A stretch of DNA of 64,000 nucleotides from Chryseobacterium aquifrigidense (GCF_006716485.1 NZ_VFPD01000002.1:674496-738495); one strand, 5' to 3'; counted from the first letter of the stretch, positions 52,206-61,261 are shown. Translations and numbers: made by a program. The notes: generated by a model from the sequence alone, not told the origin.

Positions 52206-52565
52206 TTGAACCCATTATCAAGTAAAGGTTTACATATTCTTCTGACTTTGGAAACAGAGTCAGAAGATTTGTTATTAGACAGCAAAGGTTTTCTGACGTT
52301 TACAGAAGATATTCTGAAAACTAAAGAAGTAGAAATTGTAGGAGTTACCAATCATATTTTTGAGAATGATAGTTTTACTTCTGCAGTGATCCTTAAAGAG
52401 TCTCACCTTTGTATCCACACGTGGCCGGAATTTAAACAGCTTACTTTTGATGTTTTTCTTTGTAATTATTCACAGGACAATACCACAAAAGTAGAGCAGA
52501 TTGCAGATGAAGTGGTTCAGTATTTTAAAGCTAATACGATTCAGAAACACAAAATTTACAGATAA
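52206..52565 (+). CDS. speD: S-adenosylmethionine decarboxylase-like protein (SpeD)
   Basis: A 119-residue small AdoMetDC. By comparison with the T. maritima enzyme, the self-cleavage pair is Glu65-Ser66 in LKESHLCIHTWPE, the processing His is His71 and the proton-donor Cys is Cys86 in FDVFLCN; all are conserved at the expected spacing, so pyruvoyl formation and decarboxylase activity are likely. The start is a TTG: the previous in-frame triplet is a stop and no ATG follows before the fold begins. First of seven tightly packed genes. Confidence 0.88.
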   Translation: MNPLSSKGLHILLTLETESEDLLLDSKGFLTFTEDILKTKEVEIVGVTNHIFENDSFTSAVILKESHLCIHTWPEFKQLTFDVFLCNYSQDNTTKVEQIADEVVQYFKANTIQKHKIYR

Positions 52566-52568
52566 AAA

Positions 52569-54026
52569 ATGCACTATGTCTGCCCAGCATGCGAATCAGA
52601 AAATACATTAGATCTCACTTTTCCTATAGAAGAATATGTTTGTAAAACCTGCTCTTATCTCATTGATGTAGCGGGAAATAAAAAGACTAAACATTTGAAA
52701 GTACCGACAGAAAACGTTGTATTGGACGTCGGACAGAAAGGGAAAATTGAAGATGTAGAATATACGGTCGTTTCAATTACTGTCAAAAAATACGGAAACA
52801 GTATTTTCTGGCGGGAATATTCTTTAAAAGACAGCAAAGGAAATGATGCTTTCCTGAGTGAAAGTGATGGGCACTGGGTGTTCCTGATCTCAATGCATCC
52901 CGATGATTTTAAAAGTAAAAATTCGAAATTACCTACCTATGCCGGGCGAACTTATCGCTGGTACGAAAATACTCCATGCACTATTGATGCTGCTGCCGGT
53001 TTTTTTGATGAACACCTTGATTTCAGCGTTGCGACCTACAAAGAATATGTCAACGGAACCCGTATGATCTCTCAGGAAAAGACCGCTAAGAAAAGCCAGT
53101 ACTTCTACGGCGTTCACATTTCAAAACATGATGTCAAAAGAGCTTTTAAAATAGCTTACATGCCGTATTATACAGGAGTTGGGATTGTTCAGCCTTATTA
53201 TTTTGATATGAAACAGGCTTTGAACATCTTTTGTGTAGCCGCATTAATGATATGTCTGCTTCAGCTCTACGTATATACATCAAGAACTAACGAAACCGTT
53301 TTTGCGGAGACCATCAATTTTGCTGATGTAAAAAATAAGGAACTGGTCAGCAAAAGTTTTACCCTTTCAGGAGGCTCAGCACCATTAAAGGTCAATGCTT
53401 TTTCAGGAGTTGATAATTCCTGGGCAAATATCCAGTTGAGTCTTGTGAATGAAAAGACCAATGAAATTATCTATACCTCCAAAGATATCGAACAATATCA
53501 TGGTTACGAAGATGGAGAAAGCTGGTCAGAAGGAAGTCAGTCCGAAGATTTTAATCTCTGTGGGGTAGGCTCCGGAAAATATCACTTCATTATTTCCGCC
53601 GAAAAAGAAGGTGGCTTACCTTCATTTTCAGGTCTTACGTCGCCTGATTCAAAGGTCATTATATCACGGGATAAATCAGGAATCATTGAGATTACTGATA
53701 TATTCAAGGTGCAGACTAAAACCTTTACAGACGGACAGACGCTGGAAAAAGATACCTCGGACGTAATCAGACTTGCCAAAGCATCGTTCGGAACTCAAAA
53801 GCTGGACTCCCTGATTAATACTGAAGCACTTAAACTCACTACAGATCCCATTTCAAGCAATACCTATGTACAGCTCAAAGCAACCTGGCTTCCCGTTTCA
53901 TTCTGGAACTTCGGATTTATTTTATTCATAATGGTTGTTCTCTTTGTAGCGATGTGGATAGGAAGACATTTCTTTAATGTGAATAAATGGAAGAACAGTT
54001 CAAATACCCCTTATGCCACATCATGA
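52569..54026 (+). CDS. DUF4178 membrane protein with zinc ribbon
   Basis: A 485-residue protein. A CPAC...CKTC zinc ribbon is at 5-28; a DUF4178-like domain follows (VLDVGQKGKIEDVEYTVVS, WREYSLKDSKGNDAFLSESD, GRTYRWYENTP), then two predicted transmembrane helices (about 218-238 and 444-465) enclosing a beta-rich outer part of about 200 residues. DUF4178 proteins are often coupled in genomes to SpeD/SpeE homologues and DUF350. It follows speD by 3 bp and overlaps the next gene at ATGA. Confidence 0.75.
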   Translation: MHYVCPACESENTLDLTFPIEEYVCKTCSYLIDVAGNKKTKHLKVPTENVVLDVGQKGKIEDVEYTVVSITVKKYGNSIFWREYSLKDSKGNDAFLSESDGHWVFLISMHPDDFKSKNSKLPTYAGRTYRWYENTPCTIDAAAGFFDEHLDFSVATYKEYVNGTRMISQEKTAKKSQYFYGVHISKHDVKRAFKIAYMPYYTGVGIVQPYYFDMKQALNIFCVAALMICLLQLYVYTSRTNETVFAETINFADVKNKELVSKSFTLSGGSAPLKVNAFSGVDNSWANIQLSLVNEKTNEIIYTSKDIEQYHGYEDGESWSEGSQSEDFNLCGVGSGKYHFIISAEKEGGLPSFSGLTSPDSKVIISRDKSGIIEITDIFKVQTKTFTDGQTLEKDTSDVIRLAKASFGTQKLDSLINTEALKLTTDPISSNTYVQLKATWLPVSFWNFGFILFIMVVLFVAMWIGRHFFNVNKWKNSSNTPYATS

Positions 54027-54217
54027 TAATTAATATTTTAAATTACATAAGACAAAACTGGATACTCTGCATGATCGGTGGATTCTGCCTGACCTGGTTT
54101 GTATACCTTACGTACCAGGGAAATCAGGTATGCGACTGTGCCAAAACAGAAACATACCGCGACGGAACTACAAGAAGCCATTCTAGAGTAGGATTCTACA
54201 GATACTATCACAAATAA
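54023..54217 (+). CDS. Small single-span membrane protein
   Basis: A 64-residue protein with one membrane helix (about 9-26; NWILCMIGGFCLTWFVYLTY) and a Cys/charged tail (NQVCDCAKTETYRDG ... GFYRYYHK). The ATG overlaps the previous stop (ATGA), which decides the start. Unknown family; its fixed place between DUF4178 and DUF350 genes suggests a subunit role. Confidence 0.65.
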   Translation: MIINILNYIRQNWILCMIGGFCLTWFVYLTYQGNQVCDCAKTETYRDGTTRSHSRVGFYRYYHK

Positions 54218-54230
54218 AAATATAAAAACT

Positions 54231-54446
54231 ATGGACAACATCAATTTCTTACCCATAATAAACTCGGTTCTTTATTCATTTTTAGGAATCGCCATTTTAC
54301 TTGTATGTTATTTCATTATTGAAAAATTGACTCCTGAAAAAACATGGCACGAGATCGCCCAAAACAAGAATATAGCAATTGCTATTGTTTTCGGGGCATT
54401 TATCATCGGAATTTCAATGATCATAAGCGCGGCAATTCATGGATAA
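54231..54446 (+). CDS. DUF350 membrane protein
   Basis: A 71-residue protein with two predicted membrane helices (INSVLYSFLGIAILLVCYFI and NIAIAIVFGAFIIGISMIIS), the pattern of a half DUF350 unit (YjfL-like). DUF350 proteins accompany PspA-type and polyamine-type genes in other bacteria. It overlaps the aminopropyltransferase gene by 8 bp. Confidence 0.8.
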   Translation: MDNINFLPIINSVLYSFLGIAILLVCYFIIEKLTPEKTWHEIAQNKNIAIAIVFGAFIIGISMIISAAIHG

Positions 54447-55953
54447 GAAGAGGATTCCTCTTGAGCTGCTTTTATTGTTTTCAGTATTCGTCATTGCTAC
54501 ATGTGGATTGATTTATGAGCTGGTGGCAGGAGCCCTGGCGAGCTATCTTTTAGGAGACTCTGTAAAGCAGTTTTCCTTCATTATCGGGGTGTATCTCTTC
54601 TCGATGGGAGTAGGTTCCTACCTGGCAAAATTCATCAAAGGAAATCTTATTGATAAATTCATTGAGATTGAAATCCTTGTTGGAATTGTGGGTGGAATCA
54701 GCTCTGTAGTGCTGTTTATTTTATTCAATACACTCGCACACTTTGAAAGCGTTTTATATCTTTTTGTCTTTTTCACGGGCTGTCTTGTCGGCGTGGAAAT
54801 TCCGCTTTTGATGAATATTCTGAAAGACAGAGTACAATTTAAAGATTTAGTTTCAAACGTTTTTGCGTTCGATTATATTGGAGCTTTATTAGCTTCGATC
54901 CTTTTTCCACTGGTTTTGATTCCAAAGCTGGGTATTGTAAAAACACCTTTGTTTTTCGGACTGATCAATATTTCTATTGCAATATTCCTCTGTTATTATC
55001 TTACAAATGAATTATCAAAACCCTTATCATTAAAGGTAAAGTCTATTACTGCATTTACATTTCTGTTAGGTCTTTTCTTTTTCTCAGATACGATTCTGTC
55101 TTATTCTGAAGAAAAACTGTATGGAGAAAATGTAGTGTACACCAAAAGTTCTCCCTATCAAAGAATTGTTTTAACGAGAAATACGCACGAGTTTCGTTTA
55201 TATTTAAATAACAACTTACAGTTTTCATCCACGGATGAATACCGTTATCATGAAGCTTTGGTACATCCTGCCATGTCGATGGCAAAAAACATTGATAATG
55301 TTCTGATTCTCGGAGGTGGTGATGGTTTTGCAGCCAGGGAAGTATTAAAATATAAAGATGTTAAAAAACTAACACTTGTAGATCTTGATGGGGAAATGAC
55401 CCAGTTTTTCAAGACGAATGAAACCATGCGCAGGCTCAATCAAAGCTCTTTCTCCAATCCGAAGGTGGAAGTGATCAATAAAGACGCTTACATTTGGGTA
55501 AAAGAGAATAAAAAGAAGTTTGATGTCATTATCATCGACTTTCCGGATCCATCTAATTACAGCTTGGGAAAACTCTATTCCTTACAGTTTTATAAAGAAC
55601 TGGAGAGATTGACAACCCTTGATACCAAGATTGTGGTTCAGACCACTTCTCCCTATTTTGCTCCAAAATCTTTCTGGTGTATTGAGAAAACGATCAATCA
55701 GATTTTTCCTTTCACAACAGCGTATCACACTTATGTTCCGTCTTTTGGAGAATGGGGATTTTCTATGGCTTCATTTGAGCCCATCAACAACAGGATCTAT
55801 AGAAAGCTTCCTGGCTTGAAATACTATGATTACAACTTTTCACAAATGTCTTATTTTAATAAAGACATGAAAGTGAAAGAAGTAGAAGTTAACCGTCTGG
55901 ACAACCAGATACTAGTCCGTTATTTCGATGAAGAGTGGGGGAAAGTACAGTAG
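54439..55953 (+). CDS. Membrane-anchored SpeE-like aminopropyltransferase
   Basis: A 504-residue fusion. Residues 1-215 form about seven transmembrane helices; residues 225-495 are a spermidine-synthase fold: SSPYQRIVLTRN, LQFSSTDEYRYHEALVHPAM (matching the substrate loop of SpeE), the AdoMet motif LILGGGDGFAAREVLK (GGGDG at 292-296), LVDLDGEM, and VIIIDFPDPSNYSLGKLYS, which keeps both catalytic Asp residues. It should transfer aminopropyl groups from decarboxylated AdoMet made by the SpeD-like enzyme to an unknown, perhaps membrane-linked, acceptor. Overlaps the next gene by 26 bp. Confidence 0.88.
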   Translation: MDKKRIPLELLLLFSVFVIATCGLIYELVAGALASYLLGDSVKQFSFIIGVYLFSMGVGSYLAKFIKGNLIDKFIEIEILVGIVGGISSVVLFILFNTLAHFESVLYLFVFFTGCLVGVEIPLLMNILKDRVQFKDLVSNVFAFDYIGALLASILFPLVLIPKLGIVKTPLFFGLINISIAIFLCYYLTNELSKPLSLKVKSITAFTFLLGLFFFSDTILSYSEEKLYGENVVYTKSSPYQRIVLTRNTHEFRLYLNNNLQFSSTDEYRYHEALVHPAMSMAKNIDNVLILGGGDGFAAREVLKYKDVKKLTLVDLDGEMTQFFKTNETMRRLNQSSFSNPKVEVINKDAYIWVKENKKKFDVIIIDFPDPSNYSLGKLYSLQFYKELERLTTLDTKIVVQTTSPYFAPKSFWCIEKTINQIFPFTTAYHTYVPSFGEWGFSMASFEPINNRIYRKLPGLKYYDYNFSQMSYFNKDMKVKEVEVNRLDNQILVRYFDEEWGKVQ

Positions 55954-57517
55954 AAAGCATTTTCTTACAACTATATTTTTAGGTAGCCTTATGCTTCCCT
56001 TTTTGCAGTATTGTGGAAAGAAAGTAAAAGCTTTGCTGCTAAAAATCACCGGAACCAATCATGTTCTCGGGCATAAACTGTGGGCAAAAGATTTTCCACA
56101 GTTTTCAGAAGTTATCCATACAAAATATCTTGTTGTGGGTGGTGGAATTTCCGGACTATCCGCATGCAGATTTTTCAGCCGGAATAATGAACAGGATTAT
56201 CTTCTCCTTGAAATGGAAAACCATCTGGGAGGAAACTCTTCAAACGGACAGAATGCATTTTCAAAATTCCCTTTAGGCGCACATTATTTACCGTTACCCA
56301 ATAAGGAGAACGTCGAAATCATAGATTTTTTGAAAGAATGTGGAATCTGCCTCGGAGCAGAAGAAAATGGTGAACCCATCCTCGATGAATATCAAATGAC
56401 TTTTCCACAACAGGAAAGACTGTTTTATAAAAATTCCTGGCAAAATGATATAGTGCCTCAAAGAGGTGTTTCAGCAGAAACGCAGCAGGAGCTTAACCGT
56501 TTTTTTAAGTTAATGGATGAATTCCGTGTAAAGAAAGATGGACAGGGAAAATACTGGTTTGCCATTCCGGTACATGATTCAAGCAAAGAAGATGAGGTTG
56601 TAAAGCTTGAAAAAATTATTTTTAAAGACTGGCTCGTCGAAAATAACTACCATTCTGAAGAACTTCTCTGGCTGCTGGATTATTCGTGCAGAGACGATTT
56701 TGGGTTGGGAATTGACTATGTTTCTGCGTGGGCAGGAATTCATTATTTTGCTGGCAGAAAAAATAACTGGAGCACAAAATATAAAGATCAGGTATTCACA
56801 TGGCCGGAAGGAAATGCCAGATTAGCAAAGCATTTTTCAAAATATACAGAAGGAAAACATATGTCCGGAAATCTGGTTTTTGATGTAAAAATCAATGATA
56901 AGGTCGAGGTATTGAGCTTTGATAATACTCAAAAGAAAACTAAAAAGATTATTGCAGATAAAGTATTGTTTGCATCACCACAGTTTGTAAACGAGAGAAT
57001 TTTCAATCATCAGAAAGCAGCTTCATTTCATTACGTGCCATGGCTTTTAACAACCATTACCCTGAAAAATGAATTTGGAGGAGATGAAGAACTGGCCTGG
57101 GATAATGTGATCTATGGATCTTCGGGATTGGGGTATATCTTTGACCAGCATCAGAATCTGAATCAGATTATAGGTGAAAAGGTAATTACCCACTATAAGA
57201 GCTTTTCAACAGGAGATTGTAAGAAAGCCAGGAAAAAGCTCTACGGAATGAAAGAATCTGAACTGAAAACTTTAGTTTTGGATGATCTGAAGAAAGCCCA
57301 TCCTCTGATAGAAGATTTCATTCTCGAAATGCAGTTCCATAAAATAGGGCATGCCATGATTGCTCCGGTTCCCAATCAGATTTTTGGTGAAGAAACCCAA
57401 AAAGCAAAAGAACCGATAGAAGGTAAAATTTTCTTTGCCCATTCTGATCTTTCCGGAATATCTATTTTTGAAGAAGCCTTTTATCAGGGAATCCGTACTG
57501 CAGAAAAAATGATGTAA
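55928..57517 (+). CDS. Tat-signal FAD-dependent amine-oxidase-like lipoprotein
   Basis: A 529-residue flavoprotein. The N-terminus YSRKHFLTTIFLGSLMLPFL with QYC is a Tat-like signal (RK for RR) with a lipobox-like Cys at 29. The FAD-binding VVGGGISGLSACRFF is near 69-83, then LLEMENHLGGNSSNG, and a C-terminal GHAMIAPVPNQIFG and FFAHSDLSGISIFEEAFYQG, as in flavin amine oxidases. Export of a folded flavoprotein by Tat is consistent with the motif. Its likely substrate is the aminated product of this operon, which is an inference from gene order. Confidence 0.8.
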   Translation: MKSGGKYSRKHFLTTIFLGSLMLPFLQYCGKKVKALLLKITGTNHVLGHKLWAKDFPQFSEVIHTKYLVVGGGISGLSACRFFSRNNEQDYLLLEMENHLGGNSSNGQNAFSKFPLGAHYLPLPNKENVEIIDFLKECGICLGAEENGEPILDEYQMTFPQQERLFYKNSWQNDIVPQRGVSAETQQELNRFFKLMDEFRVKKDGQGKYWFAIPVHDSSKEDEVVKLEKIIFKDWLVENNYHSEELLWLLDYSCRDDFGLGIDYVSAWAGIHYFAGRKNNWSTKYKDQVFTWPEGNARLAKHFSKYTEGKHMSGNLVFDVKINDKVEVLSFDNTQKKTKKIIADKVLFASPQFVNERIFNHQKAASFHYVPWLLTTITLKNEFGGDEELAWDNVIYGSSGLGYIFDQHQNLNQIIGEKVITHYKSFSTGDCKKARKKLYGMKESELKTLVLDDLKKAHPLIEDFILEMQFHKIGHAMIAPVPNQIFGEETQKAKEPIEGKIFFAHSDLSGISIFEEAFYQGIRTAEKMM

Positions 57518-57526
57518 AATAATACA

Positions 57527-58552
57527 ATGAAACAGCCGTGGATACATAGTGCAAAAACAGACTGGTGGTTTATCTTATCACCACCTTTTTTGGTGCTGCT
57601 TGTTATTTTTCTTTTTCAGAAACAAATTCAAGGGTTGGAAAATCATTATTCCTTTTATACATGGCTTTTTCTGATTGTTTTTGTGGATGTAGCCCATGTA
57701 TATTCTACCTTGTTCAAAACCTATTTTGTAAAAGGAGAAATACAGAAAAATAAACTTCTTTACCTTGGAATTCCTGCTGTAAGCTGGATATTGGGAATTA
57801 TTCTGTTTCAATTCGGAAGTCTGACATTCTGGTCGGTTTTGGCGTTGATCGCTGTTTTTCATTTTATCCGACAACAGTACGGCTTTATGAGGATCTATGC
57901 CCGCTTTGAACCGAATAACTGGAGTAAAAAAATAGATGAGGTTGCCATCTACTCTGCAACTATTTATCCGATGTTGTACTGGTTTAAAACACCCCGGGCT
58001 TTTACCTGGTTCGTTACTAATGAATTTGACTGGTTTAAAAACCTCCCGGATTATATTCCCTTCATTACGATCATCTATTTTGCAATTTTGATCATTTGGC
58101 TTTTTAAAACTGTTGTTGAAGTTTTTAAAACAAAAAACATTAACATTCCCAAAACAGCACTGATCACCGGAACATTCCTTTCCTGGTATTTTGGGATTAT
58201 CTACTTTAACAACGATCTTCTTTTTACTTTTCTGAATGTAGTTTCTCACGGAATTCCTTACATCGCATTGATTTATATAAGGGAAATACAACAAAAAGAA
58301 AATCATCAGCTGAGCTGGATGCAGATTTTTAAGTCTTTTTCCGGAGTATTACTATTTGTTGGTGTCATTTTATTATTTGCTTTTGTAGAAGAATTTTTGT
58401 GGGAAACCCTGGTGTGGAATGAGCACTTTTCCATGAATATGATGATCTCCGAAAATCTGTTTCAGTTTCTGGTTCCCTTACTGGTTGTTCCGCAGCTTAC
58501 TCATTATCTGCTGGATGGCTTTATTTGGAGAAAACCAAAAAAAGTTACCTAA
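57527..58552 (+). CDS. Multi-pass membrane protein with conserved-looking histidines
   Basis: A 341-residue integral membrane protein with eight to ten predicted helices. Histidines lie near or in membrane segments: DVAHVYSTLFKTYF, AVFHFIRQQYGFMRIY, NVVSHGIPYIALIYIRE and PQLTHYLLDGFIWR. This spacing resembles membrane di-metal oxidases or heme-binding enzymes, but I recognise no named family. It follows the flavoprotein gene by 9 bp and ends the operon. Confidence 0.7.
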   Translation: MKQPWIHSAKTDWWFILSPPFLVLLVIFLFQKQIQGLENHYSFYTWLFLIVFVDVAHVYSTLFKTYFVKGEIQKNKLLYLGIPAVSWILGIILFQFGSLTFWSVLALIAVFHFIRQQYGFMRIYARFEPNNWSKKIDEVAIYSATIYPMLYWFKTPRAFTWFVTNEFDWFKNLPDYIPFITIIYFAILIIWLFKTVVEVFKTKNINIPKTALITGTFLSWYFGIIYFNNDLLFTFLNVVSHGIPYIALIYIREIQQKENHQLSWMQIFKSFSGVLLFVGVILLFAFVEEFLWETLVWNEHFSMNMMISENLFQFLVPLLVVPQLTHYLLDGFIWRKPKKVT

Positions 58553-58557
58553 CTTTG
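58550..58557 (+). promoter_or_regulatory. Possible -7 box of the GH43 gene
   Basis: TAACTTTG matches TAnnTTTG and overlaps the stop codon of the preceding gene; a TTTG lies 22 nt upstream, slightly beyond the usual spacing. Confidence 0.4.
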
Positions 58558-58579
58558 TCTCAATCTTTAAAATCTAAAA

Positions 58580-60334
58580 ATGAGACAATATTTTCTGTCA
58601 TTGACAATTTTTCTTGGAATTATTGTTGGTGCCCAGCAGAAAACTTTCTGCAATCCTATCAACATAGATTATGGTTATACTCCTTTTGAAGTTTTTTCAA
58701 AACAAGGGAAACATCGCGCTACGGCAGATCCGGTGATTGTTAATTTTAAGAATAAACTGTTTCTTTTTTCTACCAACCAGGAAGGATACTGGTACAGTGA
58801 TGATATGCTGGACTGGAAGTTTGTCAAAAGAAAATTTTTAAGAGATACTAAATATATTCATGATCTTAATGCTCCTGCAGTTTGGGCCATGAAAGATACT
58901 TTATACGTTTATGGTTCTACCTGGGAACAGGATTTCCCGATCTGGAAAAGTACAAATCCTACGAAAGATGACTGGAAAATAGCGGTAGATACTTTAAAAG
59001 TGGGAGCTTGGGATCCGGCATTCCATTATGATGAAGATAAAAATAAACTGTATCTGTACTGGGGCTCAAGTAACGAATGGCCATTGCTGGGAACAGAAGT
59101 GAAAGTAAAAAATCTTCAGTCTGAAGGTTTCGTAAAACCTATTATTAAATTAAAACCTGAAGACCACGGATGGGAACGTTTTGGGGAATACAATGACAAT
59201 GTTTTTCTTCAGCCTTTTGTAGAAGGAGCTTGGATGACAAAGCATAACGGAAAATATTATATGCAGTACGGTGCTCCGGCAACAGAATTCAGTGGATACT
59301 CGGATGGAGTATACGTAAGTAAAAATCCTTTGGAAGGCTTCGAATATCAACAGCATAATCCGTTTTCCTATAAACCTGGAGGATTTGCCAGAGGAGCAGG
59401 CCACGGAGCTACGTTTGAAGATAATTACAAAAACTGGTGGCACATTTCTACCATTTTTATTTCTACTAAAAATAATTTTGAAAGAAGACTGGGAATCTGG
59501 CCTGCAGGGTTTGATAAAGATGATGTAATGTACTGTAATACAGCTTATGGAGATTATCCTACTTATCTTCCGCAATACGCACAGGGAAAAGATTTTACAA
59601 AAGGTCTTTTTGCCGGCTGGATGCTGCTGAATTATAACAAACCTGTTCAGGTATCGTCTACTTTAGGTGGATATCAGCCCAACTATGCTGTAGATGAAGA
59701 TATCAAAACCTACTGGAGCGCCAAAACAGGAAATTCCGGGGAATGGTTTCAAACGGATTTGGGTGAGGTTTCCACCATCAATGCTATTCAGATCAATTAT
59801 GCAGATCAGGATGCTGAGTTCATGGGGAAAACCTTTGGAAAAATGCATCAGTATAAAATCTACGGTTCCAATGACGGGAAAAAGTGGAGTGTAATTGTGG
59901 ATAAAAGCAAAAACACCAAAGATGTTCCTCACGATTATGTAGAACTTGAACATCCTGCAAAAGCCCGTTTCCTTAAAATGGAAAACCTGAAAATGCCAAC
60001 AGGAAAATTTGCATTAAGCGGTTTCAGAGTGTTTGGAAAAGGAGCAGGAAAACAGCCCGCAAAAGTAGAAGGTTTTGTACCATTAAGAGCTGATCCCAAA
60101 AAGTATGGGGAAAGAAGAAGTATCTGGATGAAATGGGAGCAGAATCCTGATGCAGACGGCTATGTAATTTATTTCGGAAAGTCTCCTGATAAATTGTATG
60201 GCAGCATTATGGTCTACGGAAAGAATGAATATTTCTTTACAGGTGCAGACCGAACGGATGCTTACTATTTCCAGATTGAAGCTTTCAATGCGAATGGCGT
60301 TTCAGAAAGAACAGCCGTTGCAAAGTCAGAATAA
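58580..60334 (+). CDS. Exported GH43 family glycosidase with F5/8 C and Fn3-like domains
   Basis: A 584-residue protein with a signal peptide (YFLSLTIFLGIIVGAQ). The five-bladed propeller shows the three expected acidic residues: ATADPVIV, GAWDPAFHYD and EGAWMTKHNGKYYMQYG. A coagulation-factor 5/8 type C (discoidin) domain follows at about 355-485 (LGGYQPNYAVDEDIKTYWSA, GEWFQTDLGEVSTINAIQI), and an Fn3-like domain ends the protein. Arabinan, xylan or related side chains are possible substrates. Confidence 0.87.
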   Translation: MRQYFLSLTIFLGIIVGAQQKTFCNPINIDYGYTPFEVFSKQGKHRATADPVIVNFKNKLFLFSTNQEGYWYSDDMLDWKFVKRKFLRDTKYIHDLNAPAVWAMKDTLYVYGSTWEQDFPIWKSTNPTKDDWKIAVDTLKVGAWDPAFHYDEDKNKLYLYWGSSNEWPLLGTEVKVKNLQSEGFVKPIIKLKPEDHGWERFGEYNDNVFLQPFVEGAWMTKHNGKYYMQYGAPATEFSGYSDGVYVSKNPLEGFEYQQHNPFSYKPGGFARGAGHGATFEDNYKNWWHISTIFISTKNNFERRLGIWPAGFDKDDVMYCNTAYGDYPTYLPQYAQGKDFTKGLFAGWMLLNYNKPVQVSSTLGGYQPNYAVDEDIKTYWSAKTGNSGEWFQTDLGEVSTINAIQINYADQDAEFMGKTFGKMHQYKIYGSNDGKKWSVIVDKSKNTKDVPHDYVELEHPAKARFLKMENLKMPTGKFALSGFRVFGKGAGKQPAKVEGFVPLRADPKKYGERRSIWMKWEQNPDADGYVIYFGKSPDKLYGSIMVYGKNEYFFTGADRTDAYYFQIEAFNANGVSERTAVAKSE

Positions 60335-60356
60335 AAATTCAATTTTAAAATAAAAA

Positions 60357-60396
60357 AATAGCACGTTTTGAAGAATCAGAACGTGTTATTTTTTGT
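60357..60396. terminator. Bidirectional terminator
   Basis: CACGTT...AACGTG with flanking AATA/TATT pairs and T runs, between the convergent GH43 and esterase genes. Confidence 0.75.
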
Positions 60397-61246
60397 CTGT
60401 TTTTTTGAGAAATGTTTCTATTTTATCAATAAGAAATTGATCATTTGGGTGTTGATCCCAGTCCAGATGCCCGCCATTGAATGAATAAGACTCATGGAAA
60501 ATATGGTTTTTATTTAAAACAGAATCTAATATCTTTTCTTGTGAAGAAGGAATAACACGATCTGAATTTCCATAGTAAGATAAAGTAGGAGCGGAGTTTT
60601 CATCGATCCATTTTACAGGACTTGCAAAATCTATTAGTGATGTTCCCGCTTTCTGTATTTGGGGATCAACAAGTCTTTTTTCCACAAAAGAATATTCCTG
60701 ATAGTTTTTAAAACCCGGATCTGAAAGGTCTGCAGGACCAACAATATTAATCACAGCTTTTACTTTTTTATCTGTATCAAACTTATAGGCATACAGCATA
60801 GATAAATGGGCTCCGGCGCTGTTGCCTAATAAAATCACATTTGGATTATACCCCAGTTTATTTTTTAGTAGTTCAGTTACTTTTTTTATATCATCAGTTT
60901 GATTGGGAAGTCCAAAGTTACTAGCTGAAGCTAGTCTGTAGTTCATATTAACGAAGATATAATCGGGAAATCTCTCCATCATAGAAAGAGTGAAAAATGT
61001 AAGCTGTGATTTATTTCCACTGCGCCAGCCCCCACCATGAATCATGATAAAAACATTCTTTTCCTGAGTTGTTTTGATTTGTGGAATATAGAGATCCATT
61101 ACCTGTTCAGCACTCTTTCCGTAATGAATATTCTCCTCTTTGTCAAAGTTGATATCCTTACCTAGTTTAATCTTTTTTTCTGTACAGCCAGCCCAAAGAA
61201 AAAGAAGACTCATGTAAATTAAAATAATCGGTATGTGTTTTTTCAT
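60386..61246 (-). CDS. Alpha/beta-hydrolase lipoprotein (esterase)
   Basis: A 286-residue lipoprotein: lipobox LLFLWAGC (Cys21), oxyanion-hole motif HGGGW (near 70-74), MNYRLA, the nucleophile elbow GNSAGAH, and the likely acid/base residues Asp in NSDRVIPS and His in NGGHLDWD. It resembles the carbohydrate-esterase-like BD-FAE group of the alpha/beta-hydrolases. With GH43 next door, removal of acyl groups from glycans is plausible. Confidence 0.87.
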   Translation of the reverse strand: MKKHIPIILIYMSLLFLWAGCTEKKIKLGKDINFDKEENIHYGKSAEQVMDLYIPQIKTTQEKNVFIMIHGGGWRSGNKSQLTFFTLSMMERFPDYIFVNMNYRLASASNFGLPNQTDDIKKVTELLKNKLGYNPNVILLGNSAGAHLSMLYAYKFDTDKKVKAVINIVGPADLSDPGFKNYQEYSFVEKRLVDPQIQKAGTSLIDFASPVKWIDENSAPTLSYYGNSDRVIPSSQEKILDSVLNKNHIFHESYSFNGGHLDWDQHPNDQFLIDKIETFLKKTDKK

Positions 61247-61261
61247 AGTGATTAAATATAA

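Noticed and set aside
53987..54022. Longer start for the 64-residue membrane protein
   Set aside because: The upstream codons overlap the end of the DUF4178 gene; the ATGA overlap is the natural coupled start.
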